A DNA stretch of 64,000 bases from NCBI GenBank assembly GCA_028023455.1, contig JAQFVV010012396.1, forward strand, positions 4,559,656-4,623,655, in the 5' to 3' direction. Shown piece after piece: positions 52,273 through 63,500 of this stretch. Within the stretch, counting starts at the first letter, position 1, and every line of letters starts with the position of its first letter. Both the position numbers and the translations under genes were made by a program. This DNA is from Epiperipatus broadwayi (lineage: Eukaryota > Onychophora > Udeonychophora > Euonychophora > Peripatidae). The notes beneath the pieces were generated by a model that was given only the letters and a program-made list of their open reading frames with translations, was not told the DNA's origin and ran no database searches.

Positions 52273-52395
52273 CATCTTTTCCGAGATAACACTGTAACTA
52301 TGATTATGAGAATATAAAAAGTCCAAAGTGCTAAACACTTTAGTATTATAATTCACATTTTAGCTTTACCTTTAACTGCATTTCAGTGCATTTAA

Positions 52396-53235
52396 ATATA
52401 TTAAAGCATAAATTGATAGAATTATCATATATTGATATCTATTCATCTGTATTGTAAAAACAAATGTCAAAGCAAGATTTATCTATTTCTAAAAAATATA
52501 TAATTCTCACTGACAGTTGAATGACAAAATCTTGTTTTTGTTTTGATCACAATATAATTTTATCACTATTTAAAAAAATCAAATGTGATTTTTTTTTTCT
52601 AAACAAAAATATCTATCAAATACAGTCAAATATATTACATTCTGATAAATAATAATGGCATTTAATATTAAATTTAATGTTTAAAACTTGCTGCCAGTGA
52701 AAACAATTAAATTTATCACAGTGCTAATTCAGTGAAAGAGTGTTAATTTAATCAAATGTTTTCATTATTTTATTTATTCAACTTATATTTATTATTGTAT
52801 TGTCATTCACTCATTTTATTCTATACTCCTCTTATAATTAATATTTTATTCATTCACTTATTCAATTTTATATTCATCTTATATTTATTATAATATATCA
52901 AGCCTCCTCCCTATTATAAAACACTCTGTAACTATCTTAACCTTAGACTATTAATTTTCAAATAATAATAATATTTTTATGAAGAATGAAAATAATAATT
53001 ACTTTTAATAATTATCCATAGCTGATAATATTTCTTTACTATTCTTCTGATAAAATTATACACATATTAATAAAAATATATAAATAAATGTTTAAAAGAA
53101 AGAATTTTAATGACATTTATATGTTTTGACACCTTAAATAGACAAGTTATAAAATAAAGACTGTAAACAATAATTTATTTCATACAAAGTTGATAAAATA
53201 TAGAGAAGTAGTTTTTAGACTCATAATTTGTAAAT
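52396..53235. other. AT-rich spacer
   Basis: No gene was recognised. TTATTCA-rich imperfect repetition occurs near 52760-52870. Confidence 0.5.
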
Positions 53236-53239
53236 ATAA

Positions 53240-54150
53240 ATAGTATTAGAAATAGCTGAAATTTAGATAAAACTAAAGTGGAAATTATTGTAAAACTCCA
53301 GTGAGCTATATATAAACTATGCAAATTCATCAATGAATGAAAAGTACAGAATGAGATCACCTTTAGCTTGGATTGCTATAAGCATTTAGTTTATTTATAT
53401 GTTACGACACAGAGCTTCATTAATTCTATATATTGACATAATCTCAGTTCAACCATAACCTATACTGAAATCACTGTAAACATTTAGAGAAAAAGGCCAT
53501 GCCTTATATTTAGCAACCTTTGAATATTAAAGGAAACAGCATTTAATAGATATAAATATTATTAGTGTGAGCTGAAATGTAGATGAAATTAAAGCAAAAG
53601 TTATTATAAACTCCAGTGAGTTATATATAATATAATACAATTCAATCAGTAAAGGCAAAATACAGAATAATCCCACCTGTACTTTAGATTGTATCAAATA
53701 CAAGCCTTCAATTAAGTGATGCATAATTTATTGCATTGTAACATGTCAATAAATTAAATGTTTGTACTTATAGGTGGACTCAATTTGTACTTTTTGCTTA
53801 TTGACAATAACTTCTACTTTAATTTCAACTATCTTTGGGTTATCACTGTTAATATTTACATCTACTGAATGTTGTTTGATTTAATATTCAGAAGTTCTTA
53901 AATATGAGGCATAGCCTCTTTCTCTGATTGTTTATAATGATTCAGAATAGCTTAAAGTTATTCTGAGTTTGCATTGATATATAGAATTCATGTTTTGCAT
54001 TGTAACATTTAAATAAATTTAATGCTACATATGATCCAAACTAAAGTACACATGGACACATTCTGTACTTTTTCATTTATTGATAGATTTCTATTGGTTT
54101 ATATATAATTCACTAGGGATTGACAGTAAATTCTGCTTTAATGTCAATTA
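53240..54150. mobile_element. FB-4 composite foldback element, copy 2
   Basis: Two direct repeats (53240-53350 and 53565-53690; GCTGAAATTTAGATAAAACT versus GCTGAAATGTAGATGAAATT, each followed by AACTCCAGTGAGTTATATAT-like sequence and GTACAGAAT/ATACAGAAT) are mirrored by two inverse copies at about 53775-53855 and 54050-54145. The architecture is the same as at 4740-5575, with a centre near 53700. No coding potential. Confidence 0.65.
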
Positions 54151-54695
54151 GTGAATATGCATTTCATGTTATAACTTGATGCAATATTTTCAAGAACTGA
54201 TTATGGTTTTATCTTCTGCTAAAATCTGTGATGAATTTGATTCTTCTCCTTCTAACATTTCTTCAAAAGAAGAACTGGATCTTTTTAATTTTTGTTGTCT
54301 TTTTTCTATTTATAATTTACTACTAATTGCTATATTGGGCAGAAGCAATATAACGTTGCTTATAATCAATAACAAAATATGAAAGAAGGAAATCACAAGT
54401 TATTTCTCAGTATACTAACTTGATAATATTATGAATAATGATTAGACATATGACTGCAAAAAAATGATGTAGTCTGGTGGCAGACTAGTAAATGAAGCAA
54501 ATTTACAGATTCGGATAGATTCTTCCTAGAAATTAACTTTTTATTTTTTTTATTTTTTAAAGTTATTGTGTAATTATTATATATATTTTTCCTTTTATAT
54601 TTATTGCCATAGTGATGGCATGGATAATTATTCTATGAAATATAATTATTCTCTTAATGAATCTTTTAATTTTAAATGTAGATTTTAGTATAAAA
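54151..54695. other. AT-rich spacer
   Basis: A 68-codon open stretch at 54176-54382 with SSKEELDLFN has no convincing family. Nothing else was seen. Confidence 0.4.
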
Positions 54696-54699
54696 ATTA

Positions 54700-54870
54700 T
54701 AATCATCCATTTTATCCAATATAACCTATACATTTGACCACATACATGTGAGAAAGATAAATGATCTCCAATATACATATTTCATGCTAAACCAGCACTC
54801 ATCAGTTGGTGCTTTCTCACATGTATGTGGTTACATGTCTCAGTTATATTGGATAGAATGGATAACTGTA
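54700..54870. mobile_element. Palindromic MITE
   Basis: The left arm, about 54700-54758 (ATCCATTTTATCCAATATAA, then CCACATACATGTGAGAAAG), is the inverse of about 54810-54868 (CTTTCTCACATGTATGTGG, then TATATTGGATAGAATGGAT). The loop is about 50 bp. A SINE-like B-box fragment directly follows on the right. Confidence 0.65.
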
Positions 54871-54920
54871 GGGATCTTGAAAGTCTGGGTTCAAAAGGCC
54901 TTTAATTACATCTAGGTTAA
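54871..54920 (+). repeat. SINE-like B-box fragment
   Basis: GAAAGTCTGGGTTCAAA near 54880 is nearly identical to the window start (GAAAGTCTGAGTTCAAA). Only this short piece is similar. Confidence 0.3.
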
Positions 54921-55395
54921 GTATATACATTATACTTGTATTTTAATATAAATATTATAATAAATCTTTGTCATCAGTAATATAATAGTTTATATTGTGA
55001 CTTCACATTATGGAAACTATGCGTAAATAATTATGGTCATTCAAACACTTAAAAAAATTAAAAAGCAAAACAATAATACTATACAAAACAATCTGTGAAT
55101 TATCAATATATCCAAATATAGATCACACTAATCCATTATTCTATTGATTTGTTACTTTAGGATGCTGTTTTCTAACTTCTTTTAGAGGAAACATTTATTC
55201 CTGTAATACCTCAGCACCATATCAAGTTATAACTCTGCAATGAATTCTAATTTTTGCCATAATTTTTTCCAATGAAAGCAATCAAGTCTCGCTTCTATAC
55301 TATAAATTAGATAAAACAACATATTTTCTGTGTATATACTGCTAAGTTAGTTTCAATCACTATGGTAAAATATACTATCTATTAATTTAATATAA
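54921..55395. other. AT-rich spacer
   Basis: Nothing was recognised; it may be decayed 3' sequence of the LINE that follows on the minus strand. Confidence 0.4.
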
Positions 55396-56010
55396 CTAGC
55401 AGAAAACTGGTTCCTGTTCTACGCATCAGTACTAAGTCCACCATTCTACTTGAAAAGTTATTAAGATATTTAAATTGGCATACATTCTCAGGTTGATAAC
55501 CATCCAGTCTAAAAATTGCCAAAGATTTTTCTTCCATCATTAGCTGATAAAGTCCAGAATTTTTTGAACATTTATTACTAAACCAAAGTATTTATACATT
55601 TCTGTTGAACATTAAATAATCTTATAAATGACTAAAATAGCACAATTATTAACATGTAGTAAATTCAGAATCTAAAAAAGATGATGTTCTTATTTTTAAT
55701 TGTTTGAAATTAAAATAATTGCCCACCACATCTACATTGCCTGATGATTTAAAGAGCATTTAAAAATTCTGGAGTAAGTACGTGTCTTTGTTTAATTTCC
55801 AAATTTAATTTCAAGTGCCTCAGATTTTTCACTCTCATTAATAATATTTCCTCTCATTTCATCATATATAAGCTGTATAATAGGAATAAAATTTAGCAGG
55901 CAATCAATTAATTTTAGACAATGTCATATACAGCTTAATTAATTGATTAAAATGCCTGGAACAAATCAATTAAAGCAATACATACCTATGTTATATAATG
56001 ACATAATTTA
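55396..56010 (-). mobile_element. Decayed LINE reverse transcriptase (family B, copy 2)
   Basis: On the minus strand from about 56005 downward it reads, with frame changes, LIDLFQAF (motif A-like), then LPAKFIPIIQLIYDEMRGNI. EIKFG.KQRHVLTPEFF follows, which parallels the common G.KQG..L.P..F of motif B in LINEs. The family partner at 16786-17970 shows KFIYIP...ILHDMMR at the corresponding place. Upstream sequence of the same element resumes at 57240-57480, beyond a mariner fragment and an FB-2 foldback. Clade not assigned; non-functional. Confidence 0.5.
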
Positions 56011-56099
56011 GATACTCATTATAATAATTTTAAGGCACTATCATGTCTGGATAAGGAGTCATGACATGAAATATGATAGCACATTTCATGCTTTAATTT

Positions 56100-56285
56100 A
56101 TGATGGAACAATGTTCGAGACTTAAATTTTGTTTTAAAATGGGAGAAAGTACTATTGAAAAATTCAAAATGATTCATGCTATACATAGCAATGAGGCCGT
56201 GATCATAAAAATAAGTTCAAGTGGGTTACAAGATTTTGTGATCTACAGAGATAAAAAACAAACTATCACATTTCATGTTGTAATT
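56100..56285 (+). pseudogene. Mariner-type helix-turn-helix fragment
   Basis: The frame from 56103 reads MEQCSRLKFCFKMGESTIEK, then FKMIHAIHSNEA. This closely follows the N-terminal helix-turn-helix (HTH_48) of Mos1-like mariner transposases and of the related single-exon genes (usually MEQR..IKFC.KLGKS..ET..MI..AYG.EA). After a frameshift the next block FKWVTRFCDLQR corresponds to the expected VF.W..RF..GR. The DDE domain and the inverted repeats are missing. It is a fragment, not a gene. Confidence 0.6.
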
Positions 56286-56734
56286 CATCATCTAGGTATA
56301 CTAGTGCTTTAAAGTGTTTGTGTGATATGTTGCTACATAATGCATGCATTGTTTAGAGATGGCATTGTAGGAAACTTGGAGAAAGAACTATTCAACTTTT
56401 CACTGAGGTACATTGCATATAAATCACTCTTTTATTTCTAAAACTTTTTGTATTGCCTGGTAATGAGAACAATGTCTGATTTTCTATAACCACATGAAGT
56501 CTCTGGTAACTATTATCTATAACTGGAAGCAACATATTCAACAAATCCTTGAAAGTAAATTTTCTACTGTAGATAGTAATGATTTTCTTAAAAATACTGC
56601 TTTCTTGACTATTCTTCTTATTTTTAAAAATTGAAATAATAAAAGTATCTTTAAAATTAAACAATACATCTGAAGTCCATATATTTTTTAAAAATTGCTT
56701 ATATTCTAAAACCTAATATATATAATATTTTCCT

Positions 56735-57240
56735 GAAGGTTTGTGATGATGGTGTTTTCATTGTATTTTTATATTGAACTATTTCCATCATGTCATAGGA
56801 ATATTGAATGTCTTTAGAAAAATTTAACTTTATTTAAATATTCCAAATACATTCAACTGTTAATAATAGCACATCAAACAGGTTAGTAAATGCACAATAT
56901 TTTGAGAGCTATTATTATCTCCTCTTCTTCAGGTGTTGCTAGCATCTTGCCTTTGGCAGAATGGCTTGGTTGGTTAGAGCATTCCATTAAAATGCAATAC
57001 CTCAAAAATCTAAAAGTCTAGATTCAAATCCTCTGCTAATACTGTCACTAGTAAGGCCAGCAACACCTGAAAAAGAGATGAGAATAATATCTCTCAACAC
57101 ATTGTGCATATATTAACCTGTTTGATGGAATATTACTAACAGTTGAGTGTATTTGGAATATTTAAATAAACTTAATTTTTTCTAAAGTCATTCAATACTC
57201 ATATTAAATGATGGAAATAGCAATATAAAAATACAACTAA
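56735..57240. mobile_element. FB-2 foldback element with tRNA-like loop, copy 3
   Basis: The left arm 56765-56943 and right arm 57055-57235 are inverse over about 180 bp with modest divergence. Examples are TATTTAAATATTCCAAATAC with its mirror, CATCAAACAGGTTAGTAAAT with its mirror, and CTTCAGGTGTTGCT with its mirror AGCAACACCTGAA. The outer part matches FB-2 copies 1 and 2. The roughly 110-nt loop carries a tRNA-like sequence not seen in the other copies. It sits inside the family B LINE remnant. Confidence 0.75.
56955..57036 (+). repeat. tRNA-like sequence in foldback loop
   Basis: An A-box-like segment (TGGCTTGGTTGGTTAGAG, from 56962) and a B-box (GATTCAAATCC, 57021-57031) are spaced as in a tRNA with a long variable region. 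The ends GCAGA and TCTGC pair, and GCATT/AATGC forms a 5-bp anticodon-like stem around CCATTAA. Position 33 would be C rather than T, so a normal anticodon cannot be assigned. No T-run terminator follows. It is probably a tRNA-derived SINE head or a captured tRNA pseudogene. Confidence 0.55.
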
Positions 57241-57480
57241 TATATCTATTCTATCACCATTTTATATAAGATTACAAACAACTGTTTGACTTTATTAAAC
57301 TGAATATTTTTGTCCAAATCTATATCAGTAGATAATGTAGAACAATCATATAAATTATTATATCACTTTTGTGGTAATAATCAGCAAATGCCTAAATCTT
57401 CTTTGAAGTTTTAACTTCTAATCATTTTCAGTCCTTTTGTCAGTCAATGAATTTCTGCCATTAAATCTCTATACTTATGA
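57240..57480 (-). mobile_element. LINE family B, upstream piece
   Basis: The segment 57265-57340 (AGATTACAAACAACTG..., then TTTTTGTCCAAATCTATATC, then AGTAGATAATGT) is an imperfect match to 17690-17760 (AGATTATAAAGAACTG..., then TTTGTCCAAATCTAAGTGAG, then TAGATAGAAT). It therefore belongs to the same element as 55396-56010, before the foldback split it. Confidence 0.4.
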
Positions 57481-59929
57481 AAAACTCTATAATTAATTTA
57501 TTATTCTATCAAATTAAAAGTGTCATATATTTATTTAAATAAATCACTAATATTAAGATAATTGTCAGAAAACAAGTCATGATTCTTTTTTTTTAATTAA
57601 TGCACTCAAAAATAGATTTACTTCTATCCACTTTAAACTCCTTAGAGAATTCTATATTTCAATAACATGATCCTGAAAGTTCAAATTAGTATTTTTATTT
57701 TTTAATAACTGTTGAAATTTAGCATGAATAATAGATAGTTTTAAAGAATAAACAACAATTTTCTAGTGATTGTGATTGGAATGAGAGCTATCTTTTATGC
57801 AACTGTCATTTTAACCTTGGAGTGTCCTAATCTTGATTCAACAAACATTTTGCTTTTAAAAATTTTACTCTATTAATTATAATATAACCCATTATATGAC
57901 ATGGATGCATCCATGTTCCTTTATAGCAATTTCTCTGTCTAAACAAAATGCTTATGATAGTAATCTATGTACTGTATAAAATCTCAATATTATTTTTAAT
58001 AATTTTGGTCAAAAGTCTTCAAGAAAGGATGTTGGATCTTTAATGGTATTACTGTACTAATGCTATCCAAAAAGAATTATATACAGTATATAAAATTCAT
58101 TTACAAGAGTTGATTAAATTTGATATGACATTAAAAAAGCTTTTTTTTCTTTCTGTTTTTTAATTCCCAGTTCTTGTAAACAGAAATCATTTTTTTAAAG
58201 AAATTTCTCTAGTATATTTTATTTTTTATTTAAATAAAAGATACAAATAATTGATACTGTTTAACTTTTATTTTCGGTATAAAATAATAAACAATTTTTT
58301 TAAACAGTAATTTAACATCAACATTTATATTTTTTTCTGCTAAATTTATTGATAAAAAATTGTTTAAGATAGGTAGAACAAGAACAGCTTAAGCAAAATA
58401 TTATATTAGTAGTAGTAGTATTAATGTTTTCTCATCCTTAATGATAATTAAAAATTATGAATGTTAAACATTTTAATATATATATAGTTAAATATAAAAT
58501 AACTCCTAAGTAAGCAATGACAATAACAAATTTAAAAAAATATCATATATATAATTGCTTGAATATAGATGTATATTAAAAACATAATATCGTCTTAGAA
58601 ACTAAAGGTTAATGAATAACTTAAGGGGACTGAAGATATCTGAGCAAAAATTATTATAAAATATTATTTTATTATTTTTCATATGTGTAAATAATATAAA
58701 TTCAAGAAAATTTTATTTCAATTTTTTCATAATATATTAATAACAAATATTAATTTCTATTCCATTTGAATTATTTTTGCAAACTGAAGAATATAAATAA
58801 CTTGCTTAAAAGTAAAAATTTTAAAATAAATCCTACTAAGTTATTACTTCATAGTGCAGTGCTTACTTTTTTTTTATTTAACATATTTTAGTGAAGCCAC
58901 AAGTTTAGGGCATATAAAAAATAAATATATATTCTTATTTCTGAAAAATATGTATTTAATATTATAAAATTCGCAGAAGTTGATATTAGCTCTAGTGATC
59001 ATATTAATAGCATTTCTCCAGAAAGATATATTATTTGCTTGGTTTTTTTTTTTAGTATGCCTTAAATGTATATTTTTTTCAACAATTAGAAGGATCAATT
59101 CTATTATTAGAATCCATTGATCTCATTACTGATCTTCATTATATCTTTTATCATCAATCCAAGCTTTATACACATTATTACATGGCATTTTATACTTTAA
59201 AATTTATTCCATAAAGTGGAGTTAACAGAGATATGAGTGCAGTGGATATTTTTTTTTGTTTATTATTAAATTTAACATCATCATAGATATTAAAATCTAT
59301 TATGCTGTTAAAAATTTAATCATGTGTAACTAAAATAAATATTTGTATTTGTTATATGTAGATTTGTTATACTTGATGAAATTGCCTGTGAAATATAGAG
59401 GAAAAGTAATATTAAAACATCTTGGAAGTCAGTGTTGTAGCAAATTTTTTCTTATTTATTTGTCCTAATTTTATTTTATGGTTGTGTAATCTCAAAATTA
59501 AACTTAAATTTATGAAATCGTTTCTGAATTATTTTAATATTTATAAATCAGTTTGACAAATTCAATAATTTCTGAAGGAAGGAAAATTAATGTTTGAAAT
59601 CAAGATTGATTCAATGGAAAATAAATAGTTTAAAACTCTTAAAATTGGTACGTCTTTGAAATTTTTATTAGTATTTAATAAATAACTTTTTAGATATAAT
59701 TTCATCGAAAATAATAAAGCTCTAATTGTCTTTAAACATCATTACATTAGTAGTTTTTAAACATAGAAAAAAGCTTACCATATTCTAGTTTGTTTTGATC
59801 AGTTGTTTGTCATCATGAAATATAAACATTATTTATCAATATTAATGAAATAATTATTTACAGTGGGAAATTTATCATTGTCAAAGAAAAATTTAAAATA
59901 AACATCACATGATTATTATTGATTACTCT
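57481..59929. other. AT-rich spacer
   Basis: No gene was recognised. The first few hundred bases may be further decayed LINE. Confidence 0.45.
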
Positions 59930-59972
59930 GAATTGCACTGAGTGGCAATACGTATAGAGAGTTTTGCATGTT
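59930..59972 (-). repeat. FB-3 terminal remnant
   Basis: GCACTGAGTGGCAATACGTA, then TAGAGAGTTTTGCATGTTT matches the right end of the FB-3 foldback at 20210-20242. Only the end remains. Confidence 0.55.
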
Positions 59973-60445
59973 TAAATATTTAAAATGTGTTAATAAATTT
60001 CTATAGCAATTTTTTATGTTACATCTCAAGTCTTCTATACATGAAGAAGTTATTGAAACTATTAAGCTATTTATCTATTTGTAAACACCTCCTTAGAAGT
60101 AATATTCATAAATTTCTTCAAAGAAGTGTTTTAATCATCATTAAAAACTTTATTATATATATATTACTAATTTCACGATTAATTATTTAAAAAGGAAAAT
60201 ATGTGAATGCGTCTTTTTTCTCTTTTTAAATAAAGAAATAAGTGTAAAGATAAAAGGCCCAAAAAAGAAAAAATAATAGGTAACAAATATTAATTATATT
60301 TTCAGATCGCTTAAATTTTAATTATATTTTAATTAGTCTATACTGTTAACTTACAATAAAGAATTGTAATCTACACAAAAGAAAAAAAGTCCTCCAAATT
60401 TATGTAAGTAAGAATGTTTTTGAAATAAAGTTGTATTTTTCAAAA
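59973..60445. other. AT-rich spacer
   Basis: Nothing was recognised. Confidence 0.5.
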
Positions 60446-60447
60446 TA

Positions 60448-60545
<98 letters not shown>
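60446..60545. repeat. (TTA)n microsatellite
   Basis: About 98 bp of uninterrupted TTA/ATT trinucleotides. Confidence 0.95.
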
Positions 60546-60546
<1 letters not shown>

Positions 60547-63500
60547 AATTTTTAGAGTTAATTAAGGTGATGTAAAAGTTTAAATTTATTTATGTTATAC
60601 TATATCAGTGAATTATTGTTACTACAGTGGAAATATCAAGATTAATGGTTGTATAATGAATTTTTATTGTTGCTTAATATTAATCATAATAGTATATTTG
60701 AAATGATGAAACTGTATGCTTGATAGTTTCTGTGGCAAATGTCCATATTTTGTTATAAAAGTGTTTGCTTTTGGAGAAAATAATTTCTAAAGATTTTTAT
60801 TACACATTACTTTTTTGGGGGAAAAAGTGCATCTCCAAACTCATACACTTTCGTGATAGGATAAAATTGGTTATGTTACTACTACTTATTTGTTAAAGTG
60901 TTTTATAGCTGAAATGAAATATTTTAGCAGCTCTAATATTTTATTGTGCTTCTTAATATATTTAAATTGATGTACTTTTGAATTACTTGAATTTGCTTGG
61001 TACTTAGATTTTATTATATTACATGCTTTTGATGTTGGTGAAGGCAATCTTAAAAGTCCTTCTACTATTTAAGAAAGATGCTTTTTATCTTATTTGTAAC
61101 CATAAAAATCCAGTACATATCAGGAAAGAATGTCAGTTTTTTTTAAATATCGTATATGGGTTTTGATTTAAATATTTTTAATTATCACTCACATGTATGT
61201 TTTGAGCTCAAAATGAAAAAGCAATTGAATATGCAGCACAATTGACAAAATTCACTCTTTCCTGTGAATTTGAAAATTTTTGGGAAGTGATACTTCATGA
61301 TAAACTTATTTGTGGGATTAATCAAAGCAATTATATAGCAAAAATTATTAATACAAGCTTATTTATATGCATATCATTTATAAAAAAAAAGCAATGGGTC
61401 AACTTTTTAGGTAGTCTTTAAACGTGTAGATGTCAGAATAGAAAATAAAATGTTAGTCTAGTTTTTCTACTTGTAATCAATACCTGAAAATTATTTTTCT
61501 AATTTTTATATTTTTAACAGGTCTCAAATTTGGAATTGATTTTATTACTTCTTTTTAACTAAGGCATCAAATGTAAATTGAATAAAAAAAATGTTTTGGA
61601 AAAGTAAAACTGAATATGATACATATATTCTATTAGTATATATTAATTTAAATTATTTTTATACTGAATTTGAATATTATATTTGTATATACTATTAAAA
61701 AGCAATTAATATGTTTATATACAACTAGTTTTGTGTATGTGTACTTAATAAATTTAATTATTTTGATATGTGTGCGTCATAAAGAGTCTCAATTACTTAT
61801 TTTTAAAAATAAGTAAAAGTTGATGGTAACGTTATCTTGTATTAATTAAATATAATTCTGTGTCTATTTTTTATTTTTATATAATATATGCATTGCATTA
61901 AATTTACAGACAGAGTGGAGACATTTCTGGATAAAGTGCAAGTATATTTTAATACATTATTATGTGAAGTTACTCTCAAAAATAAAGCTTCTCAGTAAAA
62001 TAATTATTTTAAAGCATCTTTAATTTTATAATTTATTAGATTCATTTTATACCTTTACGATTTATGTTTTAAAATGCGTACTAAAAATTTATTGATGGAG
62101 AGAATGGTTGAAATGTTATAAAAATTCTTTTACATCTCCACTGAGTGTAGTGACATTCTTTTTAATGTTTCATAAAATACATAACTTTATTTCTATATTT
62201 CCAAATAGCAAAAAACAGCTTCATCATTTAATCTTTTTATTATAATAAATTTAGCTGTCCAATAGTTTAATTACTAATCCCCTTATATAAAGTTATAGTT
62301 TACCTTACTATTCTAATGTGAAGTTTAGAGTTCAAGCTAATCAAAATCATTTAATTATCTTCTTGCTATATATGTATATAAAACAAATGTAACTATATTA
62401 GTACAGCTCTCATATTTTTGACATTCTATTGATTTGTTTAAGCAAAAGTACTGTACTGATATAATTTATATATGAAAAATGCATAATTTATATGAAATGA
62501 TACCATCAACAAATTTAGATATCTGCTTCAAGGCTTAGAAACAAATTTCACAAGAGAGCCTACTTATTTTATTTTAAAAGTTTCTAAACACTTTTATAAA
62601 TCATATGTTGATTTTTTTTCTCTCTTCTTATTTTTTATTGTTTTACTGATAATAAAATAGTTTTCTTGATGTATTGTTTCCAGTCTTTTTTTTTCATTTC
62701 TTCTAGATTGATTTTTAACAAACATATTTGATAGAATCTCTTATCTGATGATTCACTTTTATGAATTGTCTTTTTTTTTAAATAATAAAAGATACTGTTG
62801 ATAAAGATATTATTACTTATATAACAAAGTTTAATTACAAATTAAATGACTTTATTTTATAAGAGATCATATGTTTTGTTTTTTCTTGCTTAAAATTAAT
62901 AATAATTTCATATTCTATATGCATCATTATCAGAAAATTTATCTTAAATTCAAGTCCCTTTTCTCAAGATTAGAGATTTTTAATCTATATTTTTTTATAA
63001 CCTACAACTTGAGATTATACTAGCTTTTAGCACACAACCGTTATTTGTCATTTGGTAGTTGAATCTTATGTTGTCCACATTCTGACACATATCATTTAAA
63101 CACCAGCTTAAATTTCTTTGACTAGATGAGTGCTAAGATATGTATTAATTATAACAATATAAGTAGTATTATCTATGATTTGATTTTGGTAATAATTTAA
63201 GTTCAAATAAAAGGTATTGTAGTTCACATCTATAGTTCACATCTGTATTTTATAAAGTAGATTGTTTAAATTATAATACAAATGCAATATCTCTTAAAGC
63301 ATGTGTGAATATTTGAGTGTCCATATTTATGAAAGTGCATATAATCTTACAAGACAAATTAGAGTTAGGATATTTATATATAAAATACTTTTTAATGTAT
63401 TTAATATTTGGATGCTTTTCTAAGTTTTTATCTCTCTTACACAAATAAAACATCATGATAAGTTCTTTAAATGATTAAAATAATATAAATTTCTCAGAGT

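Larger units (their letters stand above)
48421..52395. mobile_element. Penelope-like element in inverted (head-to-head) arrangement
   Basis: The segment 51488-52395 (3' part of the element, plus strand) reappears inverted at 50395-48421, after removing the hAT insert at 48762-49856. The arms are therefore about 0.9 kb each, with the reverse transcriptase region between them. Examples of matching pairs are AAATTTGCAAGTTTGTCTTT near 51530 with the inverse near 50320, and TAGAGCACCAGAAGTCCACT near 52014 with the inverse near 48740. Penelope-like elements are known for long terminal repeats in direct or inverted orientation and for partial tandem copies. A second possibility is two independent insertions in opposite orientation. 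Both arms and the core carry stops, so the element is dead. Confidence 0.65.

Noticed and set aside
54176-54382. Possible Harbinger transposase start (SSKEELDLFN)
   Set aside because: The similarity is short, the following tryptophan-arginine motif is only seen after a frame change, and no other Harbinger features are near.
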